DNA of 64,000 nt from CAVVNN01 sp963749605 (GTDB lineage: Bacteria > Actinomycetota > Thermoleophilia > Solirubrobacterales > 70-9): contig CAVVNN010000002.1 of assembly GCA_963749605.1 (NCBI GenBank), positions 496,001 to 560,000 on the forward strand, in the 5' to 3' direction. The translations under genes were made by a program, and so were the position numbers. Every line of letters starts with the position of its first letter. Position 1 is the first letter of the stretch. The notes beneath the pieces are model-generated. The model was not told the DNA's origin, did not search any database, and saw only the letters and a list, made by a program, of their open reading frames with translations. This document shows positions 32,362 through 41,228 of this stretch, piece by piece.

Positions 32362-32382
32362 GCGTGTGAGCGCCTGACTGCA

Positions 32383-33789
32383 GTGACCTGGTCCAGGCTC
32401 GACCTTCGCTCGGCCGCCTTTCTCTCGGCGGCCTTCGCGCTCGCTGCCGCCTTCCTTGGCCTCTGGGCCGTGGGCGCATACGAACTGGGGGTCGCCATGG
32501 CGTTGGCTGCCGTCGTGGCGGCCGGGATCGTCGTGGTCGTCCTCGCCTCGCCCCTGGTCGGAGTGTGCCTCGCTCTGCTGGCTGCTCCGATCGACTACCT
32601 GGCGGCTGGCCCCGGCGGCGCCTCCTTCAGCATCACTCCTTCGGAGGCGATCCTGTTCCTCACCGCTCTCTCGGCGGCGCCACGCCTGCTCGGCACGATC
32701 TCGGCTTCGCGCATTCCCGCCGCGCTGTACGCGTTCGGTGGACTGATCGTCGTCAGCATCGTCGGGCTGTTCTTTGCGATCGAAACCTTCACGGTGATCA
32801 GGATCGTGGCGGACTGGACTGCGTTCGGCGTGATCGCCCTGTTCGTCTCGCAGGGCTCCATCGGCGACGTGAAGGCTGTGGCGGCAAGCCTGGCGCTCTC
32901 CGGAGGGATTCTCGGGGCGATGGCGCTGGGCAACCTGAGCGAACAGAAAGCGCTCGCGGGTGGAGCCATCGTCACCAACCGGGCCGAGGCGAGCTTCGCG
33001 CACCCGACGTCCTTGGCGCTGTTCCTGATCCTCTCGTTTCCGACCGCGTTCGTCTTTGCCCTCAGGGGTCCAGCCCGCTGGCGGTGGCTGATGATGATCT
33101 GCGGCGCGCTCGCGCTGTTCGGCCTGATCCTCACCGAGACCAGGGGGTCGATCATCGGCGCAGGCATCGCCCTGATCTGGATGATGATTCGCTGGCCCCC
33201 CTTTCGCCGTCTCGCCCTGACCGCTCTGGGGATCGTCGCTGTGGTCACCGTCGTCAACCTCGGATCTGTGACAAGCGCTGGGCCGGTCACCGTGGTCAGC
33301 GACCGGCTGACGACGCTCTCGCTCAGCTCTCAGGGCGACCAGCGGCTTCAGATCTGGGAAACGACGCCGGAAATAGTCGCTCAGCATCCCTTCTTCGGCG
33401 TCGGCCAGGGCAACTTTCCCGTGGTCTCGCCCTCCTTCGGCCTCACCGACATCGGCGGGGTCCCCTTCGATCACGCCCATGACCTGTTCCTCAACGTCGC
33501 GGCCGAGCTGGGCCTCATCGGGTTGGCGCTCCTGCTGATCATGCTCTTCGAGCTGCTCAGAAGCGCTCGCCGTTCACTCGCGAACCGCGAGAGCGAGCTC
33601 TACCCGCTGGCCGTTGCGCTCAGTGCATCGATGCTCGGAGTCCTGGTCAACTCGGTGACCGAGTACCCGTTGCGGCAGAATCTGATCCTGGCGACGATCT
33701 TGATCGACATCGGCCTGCTGTTGGCGATCGACCGGCTGACTCGGCCCCGGGCGAGCCGGCGCTCGGCGCTCGGCTCGAATCCACGCTGA
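32383..33789 (+). CDS. Wzy-type polymerase / O-antigen ligase family membrane protein
   Basis: A 468-residue hydrophobic protein with about 11 membrane segments from GTG 32383. Signature: ILTETRGSIIGAGIALIWMM, then DQRLQIWETTPEIVAQHPFFGVGQGNFP and DHAHDLFLNVAAELGLIGLALL, the Wzy_C motif with its conserved His. It is the second ligase/polymerase of the locus (the other is at 27132); one may polymerise and the other ligate. The next gene on the plus strand is divergent from a secreted glycosidase. Confidence 0.85.
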   Translation: MTWSRLDLRSAAFLSAAFALAAAFLGLWAVGAYELGVAMALAAVVAAGIVVVVLASPLVGVCLALLAAPIDYLAAGPGGASFSITPSEAILFLTALSAAPRLLGTISASRIPAALYAFGGLIVVSIVGLFFAIETFTVIRIVADWTAFGVIALFVSQGSIGDVKAVAASLALSGGILGAMALGNLSEQKALAGGAIVTNRAEASFAHPTSLALFLILSFPTAFVFALRGPARWRWLMMICGALALFGLILTETRGSIIGAGIALIWMMIRWPPFRRLALTALGIVAVVTVVNLGSVTSAGPVTVVSDRLTTLSLSSQGDQRLQIWETTPEIVAQHPFFGVGQGNFPVVSPSFGLTDIGGVPFDHAHDLFLNVAAELGLIGLALLLIMLFELLRSARRSLANRESELYPLAVALSASMLGVLVNSVTEYPLRQNLILATILIDIGLLLAIDRLTRPRASRRSALGSNPR

Positions 33790-33798
33790 GCCAGCCGC

Positions 33799-35223
33799 TC
33801 AGCCGGAGACCAGGCGAGCGGAGGCGACAGCCGCGAGCTTTGCGCCCGGAACCGTGTCGGTCACAGCCTGCTTGGTCCTCCGCACCTGCACCGTCACGTG
33901 ACAGCCTCGGAGGCTGTTCACCCGACCGAGCCTGCGCCGGTAGTGGCCACGCCCGGAGGTCTTGATCCAGCGGCGCCTCAGGAGGGTCTGGGGGCTTTGG
34001 ACGGTATGCCGGCAACGACTCACATCCACTGCCAGGGGCTGCTTCTGAGGCGCCTGACCGGTCGCGACCACCGTGCCCCCGGGCGAGACCTTGACATCCA
34101 GAGTGACGGGTTCCGGTTCGGGTTCGGGTTTCGTTTCGCCGTGGAACGCGGCCTTGAGGGCATCGAACGCCGGCTTCTTCGAGAAGTCCCGATGGACCAA
34201 GCCCCAGTTGCCCTCGAACTCGCTCTTGTCGGTGCCCTCGTCTCGGAGCTCGTAGGCGGTGGCCCCGTAGACGTAATCGAGCGTGTTGAGGATCTGGATC
34301 GCTTTGCCGAGATAGTCGGCCTGCTGCGCTTCGGAGACACACCATTCGTTCCCGACACAGGTATCCCAGCCGAACTCGGTGATCCAGAGCGGGGTGTTGT
34401 CGCCGGCCGCGACCTGCCCTTCGTGTATCCATTCCATCCCCGGCAAAAACGTGTACTTCTTCCACTGGGGCTGCCAGCGGTCATAGGGATCGCGCCACTC
34501 GTTGTAGGGATGCACCGAGATCCCGTCGTAGAAACCCTTGATCCCCTGCGCATACAGTTCGTCCAGGAAGGGACGATCGGCCGACGCAAGGGCGCCCACG
34601 ATCACGGGCACCGCCGAATTTCCCGCCTTGGCGGCTGGGTAGGCCGCCTTCACCAGCGCCGCGTACGCAGCCGCTCGGTTGGGGGCGACGAGGAACCGTT
34701 CCAAGTTCGGCTCGTTCCAAACCTCGAGCGCGGCAAGCTCGGTCCCGTAGCGGGCGGTCAGGAAGCGCACCGCGTCCCCGAAGTCGCCGGCATTGGTCGG
34801 CGGGTAGTTCTGCACTCCTCGATCCCACCAGCGGCCTTCGCAACCCTGTTTGAGCGATTCCGGAGCTGACGACGCCCAGCACGGGGTTGTCACCACGCCG
34901 GCGATGACCTTGATGTCGCGGCTGTTCGCTTCCTGCACGAAGCGGTCCAGCTTTTCCAGGTACCACTGCGTGTATTCGCCCTTCCCGTCGCTTTCCAGCG
35001 AGCTCCAGCCAACGTCGACACGAACGACGTTTCCGCCAAGTTCCCGAATCAGGTCGAGCTCGTGTTGCATTTCAGCGGTGGAGCGTTCGTACCAGAGGGC
35101 GTGAACCTGAACTCCTCGATACACCGGCTGCGCCGCGGCCATGCCCGGGAGGGCAAGGAAGGCGACCAGCGCGATCGAGATGAGGCCGAGTGCCTTGTTG
35201 GAGAGGTGAGGGAGAGGGCGCAT
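33799..35223 (-). CDS. Secreted glycoside hydrolase with C-terminal Ig-like domain
   Basis: A 474-residue protein with a signal peptide (MRPLPHLSNKALGLISIALVAFLALPGMAAAQ) and a clan-A TIM barrel: GGNVVRVDVGWSSLE, ALEVWNEPNLERF (acid/base Glu) and TPLWITEFGWDT (nucleophile Glu). A Glu/Pro linker (KPEPEPEP) leads to a basic C-terminal domain of about 110 residues (VTLDVKVSPGG...) that may bind glycan. ATG 35223 is chosen because the signal peptide starts there; ATG 35259 is also in frame. Embedded in the exopolysaccharide locus, so processing or release of that polymer is the likely role. Confidence 0.82.
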   Translation of the reverse strand: MRPLPHLSNKALGLISIALVAFLALPGMAAAQPVYRGVQVHALWYERSTAEMQHELDLIRELGGNVVRVDVGWSSLESDGKGEYTQWYLEKLDRFVQEANSRDIKVIAGVVTTPCWASSAPESLKQGCEGRWWDRGVQNYPPTNAGDFGDAVRFLTARYGTELAALEVWNEPNLERFLVAPNRAAAYAALVKAAYPAAKAGNSAVPVIVGALASADRPFLDELYAQGIKGFYDGISVHPYNEWRDPYDRWQPQWKKYTFLPGMEWIHEGQVAAGDNTPLWITEFGWDTCVGNEWCVSEAQQADYLGKAIQILNTLDYVYGATAYELRDEGTDKSEFEGNWGLVHRDFSKKPAFDALKAAFHGETKPEPEPEPVTLDVKVSPGGTVVATGQAPQKQPLAVDVSRCRHTVQSPQTLLRRRWIKTSGRGHYRRRLGRVNSLRGCHVTVQVRRTKQAVTDTVPGAKLAAVASARLVSG

Positions 35224-35273
35224 AGCTTGGTCGAGTTCCAATCGGGTGACCGCTCTCATCTCTCGACCCCGGC

Positions 35274-36443
35274 ATGACCTCTCCCATGCAGAACTCAAGT
35301 CCCTGGACGATCGTTCGATCAGGCATGCCCTCTAGGCTCCCCACGCATGTATCGGCCCGCATTGCGCTTTTCACAGGCCAGGCCCTGTTACGTTGCCCCA
35401 TCCGCATCCTGATCCCAAGCATCCGTGACGGCAGTGGCATTACCACGTATGCGCTGTCGCTCGCCGCGGGCCTGGTCACGCACGGGGGCCACGAGGCGGT
35501 GCTCCTCGACGAGACCGGCGAAGTTCAGCCGCCGCACCCGCGGGTCCAGGTCGAGAGCCTAGGTTCACCGATGTGGATCCCGGGGCCGCTCGGGCCACTT
35601 GGCGAGTGGAGGCGCGGGCCGGAAGTCGGGCGCATCGCCCGCGAACTGGAGGTCGACGGGGTGCACGCCACGCGTCTCGGCCTGTTACCGCTGCGCGGAA
35701 ATTTGGCAATCACCGCTTGGGATCCGATCGTCAGCCCGCTCGGGCGCTTGCGGGCAGCGCGAGCGCGGGGCGAGGGGCCGGTCCGGGAGGCGACCTACGG
35801 CGTCCTCGATGCGGTGGCTGCCCTCAGGTCGAACGCGATTGTGGCCGTTACGCCCGCGGTTCGCGAAGGTCTCCGCCGCTTCGGCAACTGCGAGTTCGTC
35901 CCGCCCTTCATCGCCGACGACCAGATCGCGCCGGCGATCGCGAGCCGGCCCGCCGACGTGGTTCTCGTGGCGGGAACCCTCGACATGCCGCGCAAGGGGC
36001 TTGACCTCGCCCTCGAAGCGGTCGCGACCGCACGCGTCACGGCTCCGGAACTGCGACTGATCCTAGTCGGCGACTGGGAAGACGACGAGCGCCGGCGCTC
36101 GCTGCCGGACTTCTGCGAGGCTCGCGGCCGACTCACCCCCGAGGAAGTGCGAGACAGCTTCCGCTCGGCCGGGTGCTGCCTGATCCCGAGCCTCTGGGAG
36201 GAGTTCGGCTACTCGGGGCTGGAGGCCCTGGCCGCGGGCGTCCCACTCGCCTGCGCTCCTCTGCCGGGCTTCGAAGGCCTCTCCGGAGGCGGGGTGTTCA
36301 TGGCCGAGACGAGGGGCGGCGATGACCTGGCACGTCAGATCGTCGCCGCTCTCGAGGTGCCAACCTTCGAATTTCCCTCCGAGTGCCGAAGCTCGGAGGC
36401 AATCCGGCGGATCACCGCGCTCTACGAAATCGCCTTCGTCTGA
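35274..36443 (+). CDS. GT4-type glycosyltransferase
   Basis: A GT-B fold protein; the homologous part begins at CPIRILIPSIRDGSGITTYALSLA, so the true start probably lies between 35325 and 35395 rather than at the first in-frame ATG, 35274. The donor-site part has VVLVAGTLDMPRKGLDLALEA and SLWEEFGYSGLEALAAGVPLA, the E-x7-E motif of retaining GT4 enzymes. It transfers a sugar from a nucleotide-sugar to a lipid-linked acceptor in the cytoplasm. It is divergent from the glycosidase at 33799. Acceptor and sugar unknown. Confidence 0.75.
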   Translation: MTSPMQNSSPWTIVRSGMPSRLPTHVSARIALFTGQALLRCPIRILIPSIRDGSGITTYALSLAAGLVTHGGHEAVLLDETGEVQPPHPRVQVESLGSPMWIPGPLGPLGEWRRGPEVGRIARELEVDGVHATRLGLLPLRGNLAITAWDPIVSPLGRLRAARARGEGPVREATYGVLDAVAALRSNAIVAVTPAVREGLRRFGNCEFVPPFIADDQIAPAIASRPADVVLVAGTLDMPRKGLDLALEAVATARVTAPELRLILVGDWEDDERRRSLPDFCEARGRLTPEEVRDSFRSAGCCLIPSLWEEFGYSGLEALAAGVPLACAPLPGFEGLSGGGVFMAETRGGDDLARQIVAALEVPTFEFPSECRSSEAIRRITALYEIAFV

Positions 36444-36476
36444 CTGGCAGCGCGCGGCGGGAACTAGGCTGCCTGC

Positions 36477-37634
36477 ATGGCCGAGTCCCCGCTCCGCGCC
36501 CTCGAGGTCTTCGAGCCACCAGACGGCGGTGTTCCTGAGCACGTGAAGCTCCTCTCCGAGGGCCTGCTCGGGCGCGGGCACGAGGTCACGGTCGTCGGCA
36601 GGGCCGATGCCGCGCCCCGCGTGGCACTCGAAGGGCAGAACATCCCCTACGTCCCGGTGGCGCTGACCGGGCCCCTTCCGGACCCCGTCTCCGACCTGCA
36701 CGGGATTCGGCGCCTGACCACGCTGGTCGAGGCCGGCGGCTTCGACCTCGTCCACGCCCACGGCCAGAAGGCGGGGCTGCTGGCCCGAGTCGCGGCCAGG
36801 CGCGCCGGCGTTCCCTCGATCTACACCCCCCACTCGTTCGTCTACCGCACGCAGATGCTGCGCCCGCGCCGCAGCAGTCTTCTGCGCTTTCGGATCGGCC
36901 GCTGGCTTGAACGCCGCCTGGCCCACGACACCGCCTTCATCGTCGCCGTCGCCGAAGATGAACGGCTGAACGCGATCGCCGACCGGATCGCGCCGCCGGA
37001 GCGGATCGTCGTCGTCCACCCGGGTGTAAGGCGACCCGAGGGCATCGCGCCAGATAACCGCCTGCTGGCATTCCGCGGCGAGGGCCCACTGCTCGGGTTC
37101 GTCGCCGGCCTGCGCGATCAGAAGGGCCTGCCGGTCCTGCTCGACGCGCTCACCATCCTCGCCCGCGACGGGAACCCCGTCCGCTTCGCGATCGTCGGCA
37201 ACGGTCCCCTGCGAGACGAGGTAGCGAGCCGCGTCGAGGCCGAGCCTCTGGCCGGGTCGACGCTGCTGCTCGGCTTCGAAGGCGACGCCTACTCCTACCT
37301 CGACTGCCTCGACGCCTTCGTCCTACCGTCGCTATGGGAGGGGCTGCCGATGGCGGTCCTGGAGGCAATGGCGAGTGGCCTGCCGGTGGTTGCCTCTGCC
37401 GTCAACGGCACGCCGGAGGCGGTCGAGGACGGTGTCACCGGATACCTCGTCCCGCCCGGCGATCCGGTCGCGCTCGCCGCCCGCCTGCGCGACGTCGCCG
37501 CCGACGGCAGCCGGCGACGGGAGATGGGAGAGGCCGCGCGGCGCAGTTCCGAGAGCCGTTTCGGGGTGGACCAGATGGTCGAGCGGTTGATCGCGATCTA
37601 CCGCTCGGCAGCCAAGAAGCCGGCGGGTCGCTGA
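36477..37634 (+). CDS. GT4-type glycosyltransferase, EPPDGG group, copy 1
   Basis: A 385-residue GT-B protein. It opens with RALEVFEPPDGGVPEHVKLL and has GGFDLVHAHGQKAGLLAR, LLGFVAGLRDQKGLPVLLDA and SLWEGLPMAVLEAMASGLPVVA (E-x7-E). Two relatives with the same EPPDGG opening lie at 41229 and 42361. The start at 36477 fits TAGGCT (36465-36470) 6 nt upstream. The flippase gene follows after 4 bp, so they are co-transcribed. Confidence 0.85.
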   Translation: MAESPLRALEVFEPPDGGVPEHVKLLSEGLLGRGHEVTVVGRADAAPRVALEGQNIPYVPVALTGPLPDPVSDLHGIRRLTTLVEAGGFDLVHAHGQKAGLLARVAARRAGVPSIYTPHSFVYRTQMLRPRRSSLLRFRIGRWLERRLAHDTAFIVAVAEDERLNAIADRIAPPERIVVVHPGVRRPEGIAPDNRLLAFRGEGPLLGFVAGLRDQKGLPVLLDALTILARDGNPVRFAIVGNGPLRDEVASRVEAEPLAGSTLLLGFEGDAYSYLDCLDAFVLPSLWEGLPMAVLEAMASGLPVVASAVNGTPEAVEDGVTGYLVPPGDPVALAARLRDVAADGSRRREMGEAARRSSESRFGVDQMVERLIAIYRSAAKKPAGR

Positions 37635-37638
37635 GACA

Positions 37639-39108
37639 ATGGAGGGCGAGTCGATCAGCCGCGGCATCCCCTGGACTTTCGTCTCCTTCGGGGCGACGAA
37701 GGCGATCTCGCTGCTGACCACGATCGCGCTGGCCCGCCTCCTCAGCCCGGCCGACTTCGGGCTGATGGCGCTGGCGGTCCTCGCCTTCGGCGCCCTCGGC
37801 CTCTTCCAGGATCTCGGCCTCGGCGCCACCCTGGTCCTGCGCCAGGACTTCGACGAGCTGGCGCTCGGCACGATCCTCTCGCTGCTGATCGCGACCGCGG
37901 TCGCGGTCGCGGCGATCGCCAGCTCGCTGGCGCCGCTGGCGGCGCACTTCTTCGACGAGCCGCGACTGGCCACGATCCTCCCGATCCTCTCCCTCTCCTC
38001 CCTGTTCTCGACCGTTGCCTGGTTCTACGAGTCGCTGATGCAGCGGGAAATGGACTTCCGGCGGCGCTTCGTCGGCCAGATGTCACTGGCGCTGGGGTTC
38101 ACCCTGATCGCGATCCCGCTGGCGATCGCCGGCGCCGGAATCTGGGCGCTGGTCGTCGGCCAGGTCGGCTGCACGATCATCTACTCCGCCACCTACCTGG
38201 CGATCGCGCCGCACCGGGTCAGGCCGAGATTCGACCGCAGGGTGGCGCGGGAGGTCTTCATCAGCGGCCGCGGCTTCCTCGCCCAGGGCTGGCTGGCCTG
38301 GATCAGCGAGAACATCGACTACCTGGTCGTCGGTCGGCTGCTCGGCAGCGTCCAGCTCGGCTTCTACTCGATGGCCTACCGACTCAGCGAGCTGACCCAC
38401 TTCGGGATCGCCGACCCGGTCGCCAAAGTCACCTTCCCCGCCTTCGCCAAGATGCGGCAGCGGGGCGAGGACGTGACCGACACCTACCTCTCGGCGCTGC
38501 GCCTGGTGGCCCTGATCGCCTGCGTCATCGGCGCAACCCTGAGCGGCGCCGCGGCGCCCTTCACCGCCGCCGTCTTCGGCCCCAACTGGCTGCCGATGAT
38601 CGGGCCGCTCTCGGTCCTCGGCGTCTGGGCGGCGGTGATCCCACTGCAGGCGACGATGGGCTGGCTGCTCAACTCGACCGGCCATGCCGGCTCGGTCGGC
38701 CTCCTCACCGCGATCCTGCTGGTGGTGACGACGCCGCTGCTGATCATCACCGCCAACATCGGCACCACCGCGGTCTCGTTCGTGATCCTCGGCCAGAGCC
38801 TGGTTCAGATCCCGTTCCTGACCCGGCTCGCTCACCGCAAGCTCGGCCTCCACCTGCTCAGCCACATCAGCGCGATCGTCCCGATCGCCGCCGCTGCCGC
38901 AGTCGCCTGGTTCGTCGCCCGCATCGTCGCCAACGCGACGACCGGCCTCAACCCGATCGTCTCTCTGATCCTCAGCGGCCTCGCCGCGCTGACCGCCTAC
39001 AGCGCCACCGTCGTCGTCGTCGACCGCAATACGGTTCGCCTGGCGCTGCGCACCGGGCGCCGCCTGCTCGATCGCGAGCCGGCCTCTCCGCAGCCATCTG
39101 AACACTGA
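37639..39108 (+). CDS. Polysaccharide flippase of the MOP superfamily (Wzx/TuaB-like)
   Basis: A 489-residue protein with about 12-14 membrane segments. GIPWTFVSFGATKAISLLTTIALARLLSPADFGLMALAV is the typical opening, and SLSSLFSTVAWFYESLMQREMDFRRRF a conserved cytoplasmic loop. It moves undecaprenyl-linked repeat units across the membrane for the polymerases at 27132 and 32383. The start follows the stop of the previous gene by 4 bp. All segments are present; family assignment is good, substrate unknown. Confidence 0.87.
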   Translation: MEGESISRGIPWTFVSFGATKAISLLTTIALARLLSPADFGLMALAVLAFGALGLFQDLGLGATLVLRQDFDELALGTILSLLIATAVAVAAIASSLAPLAAHFFDEPRLATILPILSLSSLFSTVAWFYESLMQREMDFRRRFVGQMSLALGFTLIAIPLAIAGAGIWALVVGQVGCTIIYSATYLAIAPHRVRPRFDRRVAREVFISGRGFLAQGWLAWISENIDYLVVGRLLGSVQLGFYSMAYRLSELTHFGIADPVAKVTFPAFAKMRQRGEDVTDTYLSALRLVALIACVIGATLSGAAAPFTAAVFGPNWLPMIGPLSVLGVWAAVIPLQATMGWLLNSTGHAGSVGLLTAILLVVTTPLLIITANIGTTAVSFVILGQSLVQIPFLTRLAHRKLGLHLLSHISAIVPIAAAAAVAWFVARIVANATTGLNPIVSLILSGLAALTAYSATVVVVDRNTVRLALRTGRRLLDREPASPQPSEH

Positions 39109-39157
39109 CACCGCCAGGCGAATCTGCCGCCGAGGTTACGATGCCCGCGCTAGTTCG

Positions 39158-40141
39158 ATGCCCGAGATCTCAGTCGTCATCCCAACCCACAATCGCTGGC
39201 ACCTGCTGACCAGGACCCTGGCCGGCGCCCTGGCGCAGGAGGACGTCAACCACGAGGTGATCGTCGTCGACGACGGCTCCAGCGACGAGACCCCGGCGCG
39301 CCTGGCCGAGCTCGACGACCCGCGGCTGCGAGTAATCCGCCACAAGTCGGCTGAAGGGGTGACGCGGGCCCGCAACGACGGGCTCGATGTCGCCAGCGGC
39401 GAGTGGGTCGCCTTCCTCGACGACGACGACATCTGGGCGCCGCGCAAGCTGCGGATGCAGCTCGATGCTCCGGGGGCCGACAGTGCCGCAGTCGTCTACA
39501 CCTCGGCCTTCAGCGTCGACCCGAGCCTGCGAGTGCACGACCCGATGGAGGCCCCCGACCCGGAAGGCGTCCTCGACGACATCCTCTGCCGCCAGGCGAT
39601 CCCTGGCGGCGCGTCGAATCTGATCGCCCGCACCGAACTGGCCCGCGAGGTCGGCGGCTTCGACATCGAGATGCGGGTCGCCGAGGACTGGGACATGTGG
39701 ATCCGGATACTGCTCGCCGGCGAAGGCCGCGCAGCCCGTCGAAAAGAGTACCTGTACGGCTACTACATGCACGGCGTCAGCCTGGTGCTGCTGGAAAAAG
39801 ACGTGTTCCAAGCCGACTACGAGCGGATCGCCTCCAAATACGCTGCTGAGCGGCGCCAGCGCGGGGTCGAACTCGATCGCCTAAACCTCTCGCGCTGGCT
39901 GGCGAAGAGCTACCGCCGAGCCGGGGATCGCCGCGGTGCGATCCGGGTCTACCTGCGCGGGGCACGCCAGCAGCAAAACATGGGGAACGTCGTCCGAGCC
40001 GCTGGCGTCATGCTCGGCGACCGGGCGATGCGGCGGCTTTCCCCACATCAGCCGAAACAGATCGAGCGCCCGGAGTGGCTTGACCTCTATGCATCCGGCG
40101 GCCCGCTGGCCTCACTCGCCACCTCCAAGCCCCGCTCCTGA
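39158..40141 (+). CDS. GT2-type glycosyltransferase, copy 1
   Basis: A 327-residue protein. GT-A core: MPEISVVIPTHNRWHLL, VIVVDDGSSDETPARLAEL, VAFLDDDDIWAPRKLRMQL (D-x-D metal site) and EVGGFDIEMRVAEDWDMWIRIL with the catalytic Asp region E-D. The C-terminus is a helical extension. A close paralogue lies at 43532-44512. Its 3' end overlaps the convergent minus-strand gene by 55 bp. It transfers a sugar with inversion in repeat-unit assembly. Confidence 0.85.
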   Translation: MPEISVVIPTHNRWHLLTRTLAGALAQEDVNHEVIVVDDGSSDETPARLAELDDPRLRVIRHKSAEGVTRARNDGLDVASGEWVAFLDDDDIWAPRKLRMQLDAPGADSAAVVYTSAFSVDPSLRVHDPMEAPDPEGVLDDILCRQAIPGGASNLIARTELAREVGGFDIEMRVAEDWDMWIRILLAGEGRAARRKEYLYGYYMHGVSLVLLEKDVFQADYERIASKYAAERRQRGVELDRLNLSRWLAKSYRRAGDRRGAIRVYLRGARQQQNMGNVVRAAGVMLGDRAMRRLSPHQPKQIERPEWLDLYASGGPLASLATSKPRS

Positions 40142-41190
40142 GCGCCCTGCCGGCGCTCGCGGAAGAAGGCACGCAGGGTCGCCTCGTCCTCTCCGTCGAA
40201 ACCGTTGCGAACCGAGTGGATCGCGACGCGGCCCTGCTCGAGGAGGCGGCTGGTCGGAACCGGCGTGTATTTGCTGGCGACCGCGTAAGGCTCGCCCGGC
40301 CCGCCCAGGGAACCCAGCGAGAAGCCGTTCGCCAGCGCCTCGATCGAGAGCCAGAAGTCCTCGCCCAGCGGCGTCCACCAGGGCGGCCGCCAGTCGAGGT
40401 CCCCGCTCGCCTTCATCGCCTCCAGCGCCGGCCGCGAGAACGCGTAGACACCGCCGTGGACCTTGCTGCCGTCGTAGCCGCCGTGCCGGGCTCGCTCCAT
40501 CAGCCTGTGACAGGCGCGGCTCCAGCGCTCGGTGTGCGGCAGCACCCAGCGGTCGAAGTCGTAGTTCTCGGGTACGCCTTCGGCGCCGACGCCGATCGTC
40601 CCCGCCACCCCGACCCGCGGCTCGCGCTCGAACAGCCGCGCGGCTGCGGCCGAGGGGCTGGAGCCGATCGCCAGTGCGTCGGTGTCGAGCTTGACGAGGA
40701 CGTCGAACGAGTAACGCCGGAGCGCGTAGTCGATCCCGTCGGCGATCGTGGAGGTGTTGTTCGGAGGGGCGCTGGGCCAGCGGCGGTCGAGCACGTCAAC
40801 CTCGGGGAAAGCCGCCTGGACGATGGTGCCACGGCAGTCGGCGGAGCCATCGGCGACGACCATGACCTTGGTCCCCTCGCCCTCGTAGTGGAGGACGCTC
40901 TCCAGCGTGTCGCGCAGCGCCTCCCAGTCGCCGGGACCCGCCGGGACCAGACAGACGGCCTTGAACTCGCCACCCCCCGGCCGCGCCCGCCGGCGGGCGC
41001 GGCGATCCGCGCGCGCGGCCGCCGACGCCGCCCTGGCGCTGGCCGGTGCGCGGCGCATTCGCGCCAGCGCGGTCAACATATTGCCCAGGAGGGTCGCTTT
41101 GCGGAAGCGCATCAGCAGGCTGTGCTCCTCGACAGTGGGAAGGCTGCCGGCGTCACCATCCAAGCCGTTCCCTGCCTGCAAATCACGCAT
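40087..41190 (-). CDS. GT-A-fold glycosyltransferase-like protein
   Basis: A 367-residue protein. An Arg/Ala-rich N-terminal helix is followed by FKAVCLVPAGPGDWEALRDTLESVLHYEG, VMVVADGSADC, VLVKLDTDALAIG (D-x-D site) and PPWWTPLGEDFWLSIEA. The ATG at 41190 is chosen because TACGCT ends 7 nt upstream; the longer frame is Arg-rich and unlikely. It is divergent from the GT4 gene at 41229 with only 38 bp between starts. Activity is likely but specificity unknown. Confidence 0.75.
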   Translation of the reverse strand: MRDLQAGNGLDGDAGSLPTVEEHSLLMRFRKATLLGNMLTALARMRRAPASARAASAAARADRRARRRARPGGGEFKAVCLVPAGPGDWEALRDTLESVLHYEGEGTKVMVVADGSADCRGTIVQAAFPEVDVLDRRWPSAPPNNTSTIADGIDYALRRYSFDVLVKLDTDALAIGSSPSAAAARLFEREPRVGVAGTIGVGAEGVPENYDFDRWVLPHTERWSRACHRLMERARHGGYDGSKVHGGVYAFSRPALEAMKASGDLDWRPPWWTPLGEDFWLSIEALANGFSLGSLGGPGEPYAVASKYTPVPTSRLLEQGRVAIHSVRNGFDGEDEATLRAFFRERRQGAQERGLEVASEASGPPDA

Positions 41191-41228
41191 TACGGTCAGC
41201 GTACCAACCGCCGCTAGACTCACTCGCC
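41191..41228. promoter_or_regulatory. 38-bp divergent promoter region
   Basis: For the minus gene TACGCT lies at 41198-41203 (read on the minus strand), 7 nt before its ATG. For the plus gene TAGACT lies at 41215-41220, 8 nt before its GTG. The two promoters must overlap, so transcription of the genes may compete. Confidence 0.5.
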
